Shown: positions 1 to 7,823, counted from the stretch's first letter. The stretch is DNA of 21,257 bases from SZUA-442 sp051011415 (GCA_051011415.1 JBPCTY010000049.1:1-21257), one strand, 5' to 3'. Notes: generated by a model not told the origin, from the sequence alone. Numbers and translations: made by a program.

Positions 1-1733
1 GGCACGATCTTCCCCGCATGGATGATTGCCGCATCGAGACCCGCATCGAGACACTCGTGGAGAAAGACGCTGTTCAACGCTCTTCGCAGTTGTGGTTTGA
101 GTCCGAAGGAGATGTTTGACACGCCGAGCACGGTTGAAACGCCTGGCAGCTCGGTCTTGATCCTTGTGATCGCCTCGATCGTCGCCACGGCATCGTCGTA
201 CAGGTCCGGGTCTCCTGTCGAGAGGGGAAACGTCAAGGGGTCGAAGATCAGATCTTCGGAAGAGAGTCCGTACTTGGTGATTGCGATGTCGTGGAGTCTG
301 TGGGCGACTTCCATCTTCCACTCGACATCTCGTGCCTGGCCTCGCTCGTCGATCAGCAGGCAAATGACCGCGGCGCCGTGTTCTTTGGCCAGCGAAAGCA
401 CGGCGTCGAGTCGGGAGCCTTCGCCCTCACCGTCTTCAAGGTTTGCGGAGTTCAGAACGCTCCTTCCTCCGATGCGTTCCAAGGCTGCCTGCATCACAGG
501 AGGCTCCGTCGAGTCGATGACAATGGGAGCTGTCACCTCGGTGGCGAATCTTTGTGCGAAATCGCTGACATCCACGACACCGTCGCGTCCCACATAGTCG
601 ACGCATAGATCGACAAGGTGGGCTCCTTCAGCGACCTGGTCCTCACCGATCGCCACGCAGGCGTCAATGTCCCCCTCGAGCATCGACTCGCGGAATGCCT
701 TGGAGCCGTTGGCATTGGTGCGCTCGCCGATGATGAGAAAAGACGTGTCCTGTTGGAGGTTCACTGCTGAATAGGTCGAGGTGACAGCGGGAACCAGCCT
801 GGGAGTTCTGTCCGCCGGTGTAGTCGCCCCCAGCGATTGGACGATCGATGCGATGTACTCAGGCGTTGATCCACAGCAACCACCGACCACGTTGACCCCG
901 AATTCTTCGACAAACGTGACGAGGTGCGATGCCATGTCGTCTGCCCTGAGGTCGTAGTGCATTTCGCCATCGACCACCGACGGCAGCCCTGCGTTGGGGA
1001 TCACACTCACGGGTGTTGTCGCATTTGCCGAGAGGTGTCTGACAGCCTCATACATCTCGACTGGGCCAGTGGCACAGTTGATGCCGACAACGTCCGGTCC
1101 GAGGGACTGCATGGTCGTGTGTGCTGCGCCGATCTCGGTACCTGGGAGCATCCGGCCTGTGAGCTCGATCGTCACCTGCGTCTGCAGTGGTACTTCACGC
1201 CCGCTCGCCTGCATTGCTTTCCTGGCGCCATTGACGGCAGCCTTGAGTGCGAGAAGGTCAAACTGCGTCTCGATGATGATGAGGTCGACGCCCCCATCGA
1301 TGAGCCCGGCGCTCTCGACCTCGAACTGGTCCCTTAATTCGGCGTAGCTGATCTGGCCGAGAGTCGGGAACTTGGTTCCCGGCCCGATCGACCCGGCGAC
1401 GTACCGACCCTCGAACTCGTCGGTGACCCTTCGAGCGATCGATGCACCAGCAGCTGCGATTTCGTACGCCTTGTCTGCAATCCCGTATTCCGCAAGTGGC
1501 ACGCCAAATGCACCAAACGTGTTGGTCTCGACAACATCCGCCCCTACCTCGAGGTACGAACGGTGGAGGTTCTCGACGACGTCGGGTCGGCGCAGGTTCA
1601 GAAGCTCGTTGCAGCCTTCGAGGTCCTCGCCACCAAAGTCATCTGCGGTGAGGTCTTGCGTCTGCAGCCACGTGCCGGTCGCACCGTCGAACACAACGGG
1701 CCGGCGTGCGATTCTCTCAAGGTACGAGGTCAC
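1..1733 (-). CDS. metH: Cobalamin-dependent methionine synthase, N-terminal part (partial at left edge)
   Basis: The enzyme transfers the methyl group of 5-methyl-tetrahydrofolate to homocysteine through cobalamin, in the cytoplasm. About 577 residues are visible. Residues ~1-300 are the homocysteine S-methyltransferase barrel: it opens with a DGATGT motif and carries the three zinc-ligand cysteines, one in GINCATGP and two in VGGCCGS. From ~330 the pterin-binding domain begins (IIGERTNANGSKAFRE, then VIDSTEPPV). The cobalamin and reactivation domains would lie off the left edge. The GTG start at 1733 is chosen because the frame has no other ATG/GTG/TTG back to the strong ribosome site near 1790, and because MetH proteins begin close to this point. 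Its own ribosome site is weak (GGACGG). The GTG overlaps the stop of a 16-codon leader ORF, which suggests translational coupling, and a SAM-I riboswitch lies upstream. Seen directly except for the function, which is family knowledge. Confidence 0.95.
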   Translation of the reverse strand, partial: MTSYLERIARRPVVFDGATGTWLQTQDLTADDFGGEDLEGCNELLNLRRPDVVENLHRSYLEVGADVVETNTFGAFGVPLAEYGIADKAYEIAAAGASIARRVTDEFEGRYVAGSIGPGTKFPTLGQISYAELRDQFEVESAGLIDGGVDLIIIETQFDLLALKAAVNGARKAMQASGREVPLQTQVTIELTGRMLPGTEIGAAHTTMQSLGPDVVGINCATGPVEMYEAVRHLSANATTPVSVIPNAGLPSVVDGEMHYDLRADDMASHLVTFVEEFGVNVVGGCCGSTPEYIASIVQSLGATTPADRTPRLVPAVTSTYSAVNLQQDTSFLIIGERTNANGSKAFRESMLEGDIDACVAIGEDQVAEGAHLVDLCVDYVGRDGVVDVSDFAQRFATEVTAPIVIDSTEPPVMQAALERIGGRSVLNSANLEDGEGEGSRLDAVLSLAKEHGAAVICLLIDERGQARDVEWKMEVAHRLHDIAITKYGLSSEDLIFDPLTFPLSTGDPDLYDDAVATIEAITRIKTELPGVSTVLGVSNISFGLKPQLRRALNSVFLHECLDAGLDAAIIHAGKIV

Positions 1734-1780
1734 GCGGAACCGTCCGGTCGGGTTGCATCGGCTTTCTCGGTTGCGTGCAC
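1730..1780 (-). CDS. Putative 16-codon leader ORF coupled to metH
   Basis: A GTG at 1780-1778 follows a strong purine-rich ribosome site (GAGGAGAGAGGAATT, 1795-1781) and opens MHATEKADATRPDGSA. The stop TGA (1732-1730) overlaps the metH GTG (1733-1731) in a GTGA arrangement. The best ribosome site in the leader is therefore aimed at this mini-ORF, not at metH, whose own site is poor. Inference: ribosomes that finish the mini-ORF reinitiate on metH, so the riboswitch can control metH by gating the mini-ORF. The peptide has no Met or Cys codon run, so it does not look like a classic attenuation peptide. The alternative is a sequence change that shifted an originally longer metH start out of frame. 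Confidence 0.5.
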   Translation of the reverse strand: MHATEKADATRPDGSA

Positions 1781-1784
1781 AATT

Positions 1785-1829
1785 CCTCTCTCCTCGAAAC
1801 GCTCACGCGCCTCGAGCGGAGGACCGCTC
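1785..1829 (-). promoter_or_regulatory. Expression platform of the SAM riboswitch (two alternative hairpins)
   Basis: Two mutually exclusive pairings can be drawn. The anti-sequestor is GAGCGG (1829-1824) with CCGCTC (1819-1814), loop TCCT. It uses the 3' strand of aptamer helix P1. The sequestor is TCCTC plus CGCTC (1823-1814) with GAGCG (1804-1800) and GAGGA (1795-1791); it hides part of the ribosome site at 1795-1785. With SAM bound, P1 forms and frees the sequestor to shut translation. Without SAM, the anti-sequestor forms and translation is open. I see no U-tract, so control is more likely translational than by termination. Pairings were read by eye; energies were not computed. Confidence 0.6.
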
Positions 1830-1923
1830 GCTGCCATCCCATCGATCAGGCTTTGGCACCGTGCGCTTGCGTCGGTTGCCGCGGTTTCTCAGGGCCTGTC
1901 CCTCCACCGCTCGTGATGAGCGC
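1824..1923 (-). ncRNA. SAM-I (S-box) riboswitch aptamer
   Basis: The minus strand carries the conserved S-box core in order: CTCATCACGAGCGGTGGAGG (1920-1901), GGCCCTGAGAAACC (1896-1883), CGGCAACC (1881-1874) and GGTGCCAAAGCCTG (1860-1847). P1 closes by CGCTC (1922-1918) with GAGCG (1829-1825). These match the S-adenosylmethionine-binding SAM-I family (Rfam RF00162) in order and spacing. It sits about 45 nt before the ribosome site upstream of metH, the expected regulon member: high SAM should repress methionine synthesis. The aptamer lies between metH and the divergent M20 peptidase gene, so the start of the latter must lie beyond it. Confidence 0.92.
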
Positions 1924-2005
1924 TTCGTTCGGGCAGGATACGACCGATTCGGCATCTTGCAAGCCCACGCGTTTGGGGGCATCTACGATCGGGTTGCGGA
2001 GGCAC

Positions 2006-3472
2006 ATGAACCACCAACACCAAGCAGTTGCAGCGGCACGAGCGCATGTGGAAAGTCGCGGCTCACGCATCCTCGCCGAGTTCGCCGAATTCCTCTCGCT
2101 GCCGAACGTCTCGGCAGACCTCGAAGACGTCGAAGACGTCGCATCCCACATCGTCACGATGCTGTCTGCCAGAGGCGTTGATGTCGAGACGATCGCCCTT
2201 CCCGGCGCTGCCCCGATTGTGACCGGAAGGATTCACGTGTCGGACTCGGCCCCGACGATCGGGATATACGCCCACTACGACGGGCAGCCCGTCGATCCGA
2301 GTGCTTGGGATTCAGATCCATTCAGTCCGACCTTCGTTGGTCCGGACGGTCCCTTTGATCTGGCTGGCGGCGACACCATCGATCCTGATTGGCGGATCTA
2401 CGCACGATCGACATCCGATGACAAGGCCCCGGTCCAAGCTCTGGTCGCAGCACTTGATGCATTCGAGGAGCACGGGATCTCACCATCGGTGAATGTGGTG
2501 TTGCTGTTCGAGGGCCAGGAAGAGGCGGGCAGCCCGGATCTTCGCACTTACCTCGAAGACAACGCCGCCCGGTTCTCAGCGGATATGTGGCTGATTTGCG
2601 ACGGACCCGTTCACCAGACGGGTCAACCACAGATCATCTTTGGCGTGAGGGGAATCGCCCAGATGGAGATCACTGTGCTCGGCCCATCGCGTGGCCTCCA
2701 CTCCGGCCACTATGGCAACTGGATTCCGAATCCGACGTGGGAGCTGGTTCAACTCCTTGCCTCAATGCGCTCTCGTGAGGGCGATGTGCAGATCAAGGGG
2801 TTCTATGACGACGTGGTGGAACCGACTGACGCAGAGATCGCAGCGATCAGGGCGATGCCGTCGTATGAGCAGGATCTGCTCGACGAACTCGGTGTGCGGA
2901 CACCGGAGGGCAGGGGAGCGTCGCTTGTTGAGCGGATGTATCGGCCATCCTTGAACCTACGCGGGTTCGCTGCGGGAAGAACGGGCGCGGATGCCGCAAA
3001 TGTTCTACCGGAGGCAGCAAGCGTGTCTCTCGATATCCGGCTCCCGCCCCACCATGATCCTGAGGTCCAACTCGACCGGGTCGAGCGTCACATTGCCGCC
3101 CAAGGTTTCCACATCGTGCGAACGACTCCCGACCTTGAGACTCGTCGACAGCATGACCGGATCGCCGTGGTGACCCGAGATCCTCACTACACCGGTATGC
3201 GCGTTCCGATCGACAGTGCGCAGGCGGCCGCAGTCCTGGAGGCTGCACGGGTCGCTGCACCGGACGGTGATGTCGTCGCGGTGCCGACGCTTGGCGGATC
3301 GGTCCCTGTGGTGCACTTTGCGGACGTTCTTGGCACGCCGACGATCATCACGCCGATGGCGAATCACGACAACAACCAGCACGACGCCAACGAGAACATT
3401 CGCGTCGGGAATCTTTGGTACGGAGTCAGCCTGATGGCAGCCTTGATGGCGCTGAACTACCAGTCAGGCTGA
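2006..3472 (+). CDS. M20 family zinc metallopeptidase (dipeptidase/deacylase-like)
   Basis: A 488-residue cytosolic hydrolase of the M20/M25/M40 clan, which cleaves dipeptides or N-acyl amino acids with a two-metal centre. Visible landmarks are AHYDGQP (H90, D92), TSDDKAP (bridging Asp at 138/139), EGQEEAGS (general base and metal Glu, E172/E173), ICDGP (D199), and a late His in PMANHDNNQHDANEN. A dimerisation insert occupies roughly residues 205-370 (starting IIFGVRGIAQMEI, the usual lid-domain opening). Start: ATG 2006 with GGAGG at 1998-2002. The frame stays open upstream to 1706, but that stretch covers the oppositely oriented SAM riboswitch and reads as low-quality protein, so the longer version is rejected. 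It converges with the next gene with a 2-nt gap. The true substrate cannot be told from sequence. Confidence 0.9.
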   Translation: MNHQHQAVAAARAHVESRGSRILAEFAEFLSLPNVSADLEDVEDVASHIVTMLSARGVDVETIALPGAAPIVTGRIHVSDSAPTIGIYAHYDGQPVDPSAWDSDPFSPTFVGPDGPFDLAGGDTIDPDWRIYARSTSDDKAPVQALVAALDAFEEHGISPSVNVVLLFEGQEEAGSPDLRTYLEDNAARFSADMWLICDGPVHQTGQPQIIFGVRGIAQMEITVLGPSRGLHSGHYGNWIPNPTWELVQLLASMRSREGDVQIKGFYDDVVEPTDAEIAAIRAMPSYEQDLLDELGVRTPEGRGASLVERMYRPSLNLRGFAAGRTGADAANVLPEAASVSLDIRLPPHHDPEVQLDRVERHIAAQGFHIVRTTPDLETRRQHDRIAVVTRDPHYTGMRVPIDSAQAAAVLEAARVAAPDGDVVAVPTLGGSVPVVHFADVLGTPTIITPMANHDNNQHDANENIRVGNLWYGVSLMAALMALNYQSG

Positions 3473-3474
3473 CG

Positions 3475-3738
3475 TCATGCGGCAGTCTGCCGCCGCTTCC
3501 GACGTCGTCTGAGCCAGGCGAGCGCTTGGCCGAGCACCATCCCGAGAACGACAAAAATGACGATCAAGAACCACAGCGGTACAGATCCTGAGAACACCAG
3601 GAACTGAATCTCAACCTCATCCGTGTTCTGGGACACAAAGATCGCGACCGCGATCACGATCAACCCTGCGATGACGAGACCGATAGGAGCTTTGGCTCCC
3701 CGATCGTCTGAGGCTTGCAGGTTGTCGCTGTCTGACAC
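3475..3738 (-). CDS. LapA-like (DUF1049) two-TM membrane protein
   Basis: An 87-residue inner-membrane protein. After a short hydrophilic N-terminus come two hydrophobic helices (about residues 21-36 and 52-76), separated by NTDEVEIQFLVFSGSVPLW, and then a strongly basic tail (RRRRKRRQTAA). The helix, QNTxEVxIxFL, helix pattern is typical of the lipopolysaccharide-assembly protein A domain family. In actinobacteria, which lack LPS, the role is unknown. The GTG start at 3738 is chosen because GGAGGG sits 9 nt upstream. The ATG at 3768 in the same frame has no good site. A further extension to 4116 is only the shadow of the opposite-strand gene. It is divergent from the next gene across 79 bp, which must hold both promoters. 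Confidence 0.8.
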   Translation of the reverse strand: MSDSDNLQASDDRGAKAPIGLVIAGLIVIAVAIFVSQNTDEVEIQFLVFSGSVPLWFLIVIFVVLGMVLGQALAWLRRRRKRRQTAA

Positions 3739-3817
3739 TCGATTCGTCCCTCCGTCGCTCGGCACCATCCTATGCGATGGAAGTTCGTGGGCCGCAACGC
3801 GTGATATCTTGTGGGTG

Positions 3818-4126
3818 ATGTCTGGCGAAACCACAGAACAGCAAACCACCGATGACTCCGAACGGCTGTCGATAGGCGGCAAGATCGTTGTCGTGTTGTG
3901 CGTCGTCGGCGTGATCGTTGCGCTGCTCGTGGCGCTTGATGCGTCCGACATTGCACTATTCGATGGCCATGCAGCAGAGGTGCTCTCCGATGCCTGGAAC
4001 CGCACCGCAACGATCGGGCTGATCGTTGCAGTCGTCATCACCGCGGCAGTGGGCGTATTCGTAGTTGCCCTCGCTCGTGCGACGCTTCTCAGCAACGAGG
4101 ACCCCGATCCCTTCACGGAACACTGA
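3818..4126 (+). CDS. Small two-TM membrane protein of unknown function
   Basis: A 102-residue protein I do not recognise. A short polar N-terminus rich in Glu/Thr/Gln is followed by a hydrophobic helix (about residues 19-41), a loop with LFDGHAAEVLSDAWNRT, a second helix (about 49-72) and an acidic C-terminus. The ATG at 3818 is preceded in frame by GTG 3815; neither has a strong ribosome site, so a weakly translated or leaderless message is possible. The gene is divergent from the LapA-like gene, also a small two-TM protein, and ends 38 bp before a bidirectional terminator. The opposite strand also has an open frame here, but the hydrophobic-segment pattern and the terminator position favour this strand. 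Confidence 0.6.
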   Translation: MSGETTEQQTTDDSERLSIGGKIVVVLCVVGVIVALLVALDASDIALFDGHAAEVLSDAWNRTATIGLIVAVVITAAVGVFVVALARATLLSNEDPDPFTEH

Positions 4127-4164
4127 CCGCTGATCGAGCGCCAAGGAACCTGCTCTTGGAACGC

Positions 4165-4198
4165 AAGAAACCCCGAGCCGTCAAGCCCGGGGTTTCTT
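4165..4198. terminator. Bidirectional intrinsic terminator
   Basis: AAGAAACCCCG (4165-4175) pairs perfectly with CGGGGTTTCTT (4188-4198) around a 12-nt loop. The A-rich start and T-rich end make it work on both strands. It sits between two convergent genes: the small membrane protein ending at 4126 (plus) and nrdJ ending at 4219 (minus). Confidence 0.85.
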
Positions 4199-4218
4199 TG
4201 ACTTGATTGGCAAGTCTC

Positions 4219-7200
4219 CTAGCTGCAGCCCTTGCTCTCTCCGCAGTTGAGACAGCGATAACACGAGCCGTTCCTGACCGTGATGTGCCCACAGGTGTCG
4301 CAAAGAGGTGCGTCACCCATCTTGTCTGCCAGCACGGCTTGTACTGCTGCGGTCTGCACCTCTTGCGCAGAGTGCGCTTCGCTTGGAGCAACCGTCGCCG
4401 CACTCGTTGTCGTCGCTGCGACCGGCACTGGTGCGGTAGCGATTGCCTGCCCATTGCCAGAACCATTGGCGCTGGACCCATTGCTCGACCCATTGGTTGC
4501 CGGACTTCCGTTGTCTGCGAACGCAGCGGCGGCAACCTGCGCCTCGATGTCGCGCTCCATGGATGCCTCTGTGAGGTCGAGCTGCAATCCTGCATCCACC
4601 GCAAGACCCTGCGGTGGCTCTGGAAGAACACCGGTGCGGTCTGGTGGAACCTGTGCGAGCTCGTCTCTCTCGAGATACTCGACCCCGAGTGCCCTGAAGA
4701 CGTAGTCGACGATGCTATTTGACATCTTGATGTTCGGATGTCCCTCGACCATGCCTCGTGGCTCGAAGGTCTGGAACGTGAACGTGTCGACGTACTCCTC
4801 GAGCGGCACCCCGTACTGGAGCCCCTTGCTCACGGCAATGGCAAAGCATCCGAGGATGCCACGCAACGTTGCGCCTTCCTTTGCGAGATCAAGGAAGAGC
4901 TCGCCCAGTGTCCCGTCCTCGTACTCGCCAGTGCGTAGGAACACCTTGTGCCCGCCGATGCGTGCCTCCTGGGTGAACCCTGCCCTGCGTGCGGGGAGCA
5001 TGAACCTCGGACGTGAGACCATGGCGTACGCCTCGGTCGGAGACATACCTGGTGCGAATGCACCGGTGAACACGTCGACCTGCTTTTCAATCGCTGCTGT
5101 GATCTCATCGGTCTCGTCGTCTGCCTGCCCATCATCAGATGTTGCCGAAAGCGGCTGCGAGGCCTTTGATCCATCTCTGTAGAGGGCCATCGCCTTGAGA
5201 CCAAGCTCCCATGACAGCTGGTACGACTCTTCGATGTCCTCGATCGTCGCCTCGTTCGGCATGTTGATGGTCTTGGAGATCGCACCGGAGATGAATGGCT
5301 GGGCCGCACCCATCATGCGGATGTGACCTGCATGGTGGATGTAGCGGACACCGATCTTGCCGTTTTTGTTCGCTGTGTCGAACACGGGTAGGTGGTCCTC
5401 ATTGAGGTGTGGCGCACCCTCGATTGTCTGGCGACCGCAAATCACGTCGTTCGCTTCGGCGATCTCCGTGGCTGAGAACCCAAGTGACTCGAGCATGTTG
5501 AAGCCGAGTCCGTTGTAGTCCTCCGGTGTGAACCCGAGCCGCTGCAGCGTCTCCTCACCGAGTGTCCACTGGTTGAACGCAAACCCGATCTCGAACACGC
5601 CGGGGAGCGTGGCATCGATCTTGGCGATGTCTGCCTTTGAGAATCCCTTTGCGATCAAGGTCCGGTTGTTGATGTGCGGCGAGTTCTCAAGGCTCATCGT
5701 GCCGACCACATAGTCGATGATGTCTGAGATGTGGGACTCCGAGTAGCCGAGGTTTTCCAGGGCTGGAGCGATCGACTGGTTTGCGATCTTGAAGTACCCG
5801 CCCCCAGCAAGCTTCTTGAACTTCACGAGAGCGAAGTCAGGCTCAACTCCCGTCGTGTCGCAGTCCATCAGCAGACCGATTGTCCCCGTCGGCGCAAGAA
5901 CAGTTGCCTGTGCGTTGCGGTAGCCGTGTTCTGCACCGAGATCGACCGCTGTGTCCCACGCCTTCTTGGCAGAGGCAAGCATGTCGTCGGGGCTCACGTC
6001 CTGATCGATACCCATCACACGGTGACCGATGCCGTCGTACTCGAACTGCTCAGCCCCGTATGCGGCCCTTCGGTGGTTCTTCATCACCCGCATCATCGAC
6101 TCTGCGTTGTCGTCGTAGAGAGGGAACGGGCCGACAACCGAAGCCATCTCGGCCGAGGTCGCATAGCTATAGCCGGTCAGGATCGCTGTGAGCGCACCCG
6201 CAATCGCCCTGCCTTCCTCTGAGTCGTAGGCAATGCCCATGCGCATGAGGAGCGAACCAAGGTTTGCGTAGCCAAGCCCGAGGGTCCGGTAGTCGTAGGA
6301 ACCCTGTGCGATCTCCTTCGATGGGAAGTGCGCCATCGTGACAGACACCTCAAGGACCACAGTCCACAACCGGATCGCATATTCGTACGCCTCGAGATCG
6401 AAGTCGCCCGTTGCGTCGTCGTAGAACTTGCCGAGATTGAGTGACGCGAGGTTGCATGCCGTGTTGTCCAGGAACATGTACTCAGAGCAGGGGTTTGACG
6501 CCCTGATCTCGCCACCGGACGGCGATGTGTGCCACTCGTTGATCGTCGTGTGGAACTGCACGCCGGGGTCTGCCGACGCCCATGCCGCCTCAGCGATCTG
6601 ACTCCAAAGATCGCGAGCTCGCACGGTCCGCATGGTTGATCCGTCTGTGCGCTGGGTGAGGTTCCAGTCCTCATCATCGACAACCGCTTGAACGAAGTCG
6701 TTGGTCATCCGGACGGAGTTGTTGGAGTTCTGACCAGAGACGGTTGCGTAGGCCTCGCCGTTGAAGTCGGCGGAGTAGCCGGCAGCCACCATCGCCTTGA
6801 CCTTCTTCTCCTCTTCAGCCTTCCAATTGATGAAGGTCTCGATGTCAGGGTGGTCGACATCGAGGATGACCATCTTGGCTGCTCGGCGAGTGGTGCCACC
6901 AGACTTGATTGCCCCAGCGGCACGATCGCCAACCTTGAGGAAGGACATCAAGCCGGACGACTTGCCGCCGCCTGACAGTGGTTCGCCTTCGGCCCTGATG
7001 TTCGAGAAGTTGGAGCCCGTGCCCGATCCGAACTTGAACAGACGCGCTTCACGAATCCAGAGATCCATGATTCCGCCTGGGTTAACGAGGTCGTCATCGA
7101 CGGACTGGATGAAGCAGGCGTGTGGGGCAGGGCGGCTGTAGGAGTCGGGGGAGGAGGACAGCTCCTCGGACTCCGGGTCGACAAACCAGAAGCCCTGCTC

Positions 7201-7674
7201 TGGACCCTCGATCCCGTAGCGGTGGTGCAGGCCTGTGTTGAACCACTGCGGTGAGTTGGGTGCCGCCATTTGGTGGAGCAGCATGTAGGCAAGTTCGTCC
7301 TCGAAGATCTGTGCGTCGTCCGGGCCTGCGAAGTAGCCGTGCTCTTCACCCCACCAGCGCCACGTGCCTGCAAGACGATCGATCACCTGGCGAGCGGATC
7401 GTTCCGGCCCAAGAACCGGAGTCCCATCCTCGTCAAGGATCGCATCACCGTTCTCATCGAACTGGGGGACACCTGCCTTGCGGAAATATTTGGACACCAT
7501 GATGTCTGCTGCAACCTGCGACCAGTCTGCGGGGATCTCCGCTTCGGTCATCTCGAACACAATCGAGCCATCGGGGTTGGTGATCCGAGAATCACGACGG
7601 GACCATTCAACGGTGTCGTAGGGGCTGACACCATCGGTGGTGAAGCGTCGTTTCATCTGCAGGCCTGTTGTCAT
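4219..7674 (-). CDS. nrdJ: Class II (adenosylcobalamin-dependent) ribonucleoside-diphosphate reductase
   Basis: A 1151-residue cytosolic enzyme that makes deoxyribonucleotides using an adenosylcobalamin-generated thiyl radical, so no separate radical subunit is needed. Catalytic landmarks are ACFIQS with C187, NPCSE (N394, C396, E398), a likely redox partner C407 in NTACNLASLNL, and APTGTIG for phosphate binding. No N-terminal ATP-cone is evident. A linker of Asn/Gly/Ser then Ala/Thr/Val (about residues 1045-1115) leads to a C-terminal zinc-ribbon-like cysteine tail (CDTCG, CYRCLNCG, ending KGCS), the usual swinging re-reduction arm of long NrdJ proteins. Start: ATG 7674 with GGAGGG 5 nt upstream. 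An in-frame extension to 7755 runs through the DnaA and NrdR sites and is rejected. No nrdR gene is in the window. Confidence 0.96.
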   Translation of the reverse strand: MTTGLQMKRRFTTDGVSPYDTVEWSRRDSRITNPDGSIVFEMTEAEIPADWSQVAADIMVSKYFRKAGVPQFDENGDAILDEDGTPVLGPERSARQVIDRLAGTWRWWGEEHGYFAGPDDAQIFEDELAYMLLHQMAAPNSPQWFNTGLHHRYGIEGPEQGFWFVDPESEELSSSPDSYSRPAPHACFIQSVDDDLVNPGGIMDLWIREARLFKFGSGTGSNFSNIRAEGEPLSGGGKSSGLMSFLKVGDRAAGAIKSGGTTRRAAKMVILDVDHPDIETFINWKAEEEKKVKAMVAAGYSADFNGEAYATVSGQNSNNSVRMTNDFVQAVVDDEDWNLTQRTDGSTMRTVRARDLWSQIAEAAWASADPGVQFHTTINEWHTSPSGGEIRASNPCSEYMFLDNTACNLASLNLGKFYDDATGDFDLEAYEYAIRLWTVVLEVSVTMAHFPSKEIAQGSYDYRTLGLGYANLGSLLMRMGIAYDSEEGRAIAGALTAILTGYSYATSAEMASVVGPFPLYDDNAESMMRVMKNHRRAAYGAEQFEYDGIGHRVMGIDQDVSPDDMLASAKKAWDTAVDLGAEHGYRNAQATVLAPTGTIGLLMDCDTTGVEPDFALVKFKKLAGGGYFKIANQSIAPALENLGYSESHISDIIDYVVGTMSLENSPHINNRTLIAKGFSKADIAKIDATLPGVFEIGFAFNQWTLGEETLQRLGFTPEDYNGLGFNMLESLGFSATEIAEANDVICGRQTIEGAPHLNEDHLPVFDTANKNGKIGVRYIHHAGHIRMMGAAQPFISGAISKTINMPNEATIEDIEESYQLSWELGLKAMALYRDGSKASQPLSATSDDGQADDETDEITAAIEKQVDVFTGAFAPGMSPTEAYAMVSRPRFMLPARRAGFTQEARIGGHKVFLRTGEYEDGTLGELFLDLAKEGATLRGILGCFAIAVSKGLQYGVPLEEYVDTFTFQTFEPRGMVEGHPNIKMSNSIVDYVFRALGVEYLERDELAQVPPDRTGVLPEPPQGLAVDAGLQLDLTEASMERDIEAQVAAAAFADNGSPATNGSSNGSSANGSGNGQAIATAPVPVAATTTSAATVAPSEAHSAQEVQTAAVQAVLADKMGDAPLCDTCGHITVRNGSCYRCLNCGESKGCS

Positions 7675-7723
7675 CGGAGCCCTCCAAGGCTTTCGTGCCA
7701 CACCTGATGGCACGGTTCTCGTA

Positions 7724-7752
7724 CTTATCCACACACTTGCCCACAAACACAA
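7724..7752 (-). promoter_or_regulatory. Candidate nrdJ promoter P1
   Basis: On the minus strand TTGTGT (7752-7747) and GATAAG (7729-7724) are separated by 17 bp, a plausible weak -35/-10 pair. The -35 overlaps the proximal NrdR-type box and the -10 overlaps a consensus DnaA box, the arrangement expected for repression. A second candidate lies farther upstream at 7834-7806. Which is used cannot be settled from sequence. Confidence 0.35.
7725..7745 (+). promoter_or_regulatory. Two DnaA boxes upstream of nrdJ
   Basis: TTATCCACA (7725-7733) is a perfect DnaA box, and TTGCCCACA (7737-7745) is one base from the actinobacterial TTGTCCACA form. They have the same orientation and are 12 bp apart. DnaA control of ribonucleotide reductase is established for E. 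coli nrdAB; here it is inferred from position, 51 bp before the nrdJ start. Confidence 0.5.
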
Positions 7753-7795
7753 CATGTGGTGTCGACGGTGTTGTTGTGACCACTACATGTTGGGT
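7747..7795. promoter_or_regulatory. Tandem NrdR boxes
   Basis: Box 1 ACACAACATGTGGTGT (7747-7762) is a palindrome with 7 of 8 paired positions matching. It fits the NrdR consensus acaCwAtATaTwGtgt at most positions. Box 2 CCACTACATGTTGGGT (7780-7795) is weaker but shares the CwACATGT core. Centre-to-centre distance is 33 bp, about three helical turns, as usual for paired NrdR sites in front of RNR genes. NrdR represses RNR genes when dATP is high. Confidence 0.75.
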
Positions 7796-7801
7796 GGGTT
7801 G

Positions 7802-7823
7802 CACGAGTGTAATTACATTCGTG
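7802..7823. promoter_or_regulatory. 22-bp near-perfect palindrome (operator-like)
   Basis: Left half CACGAGTGTAA and right half TTACATTCGTG are reverse complements at 10 of 11 positions. It overlaps the -10 and spacer of the candidate upstream nrdJ promoter, so it has operator geometry. It does not match the actinobacterial SOS box (CGAAC-N4-GTTCG) or the NrdR box. The cognate regulator is unknown. Confidence 0.5.

Noticed and set aside
32..55. Short tandem repeat of GCATCGAGAC
   Set aside because: It encodes the LDAGLDAA segment inside metH; two copies only, explained by protein sequence.
1706..2005. In-frame 100-codon N-terminal extension of the M20 peptidase
   Set aside because: It overlaps the oppositely oriented SAM riboswitch and the metH start, is Cys/Arg/Ser-rich without M20 similarity, and ATG 2006 has a GGAGG site at a family-typical start.
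3739..4116. Long minus-strand frame extending the LapA-like protein
   Set aside because: It is Ser/Thr-rich shadow sequence of the plus-strand membrane protein; the GGAGGG site places the start at GTG 3738.
7675..7755. 27-codon N-terminal extension of NrdJ
   Set aside because: It runs through the DnaA box and the proximal NrdR box, while ATG 7674 has a strong GGAGGG site.
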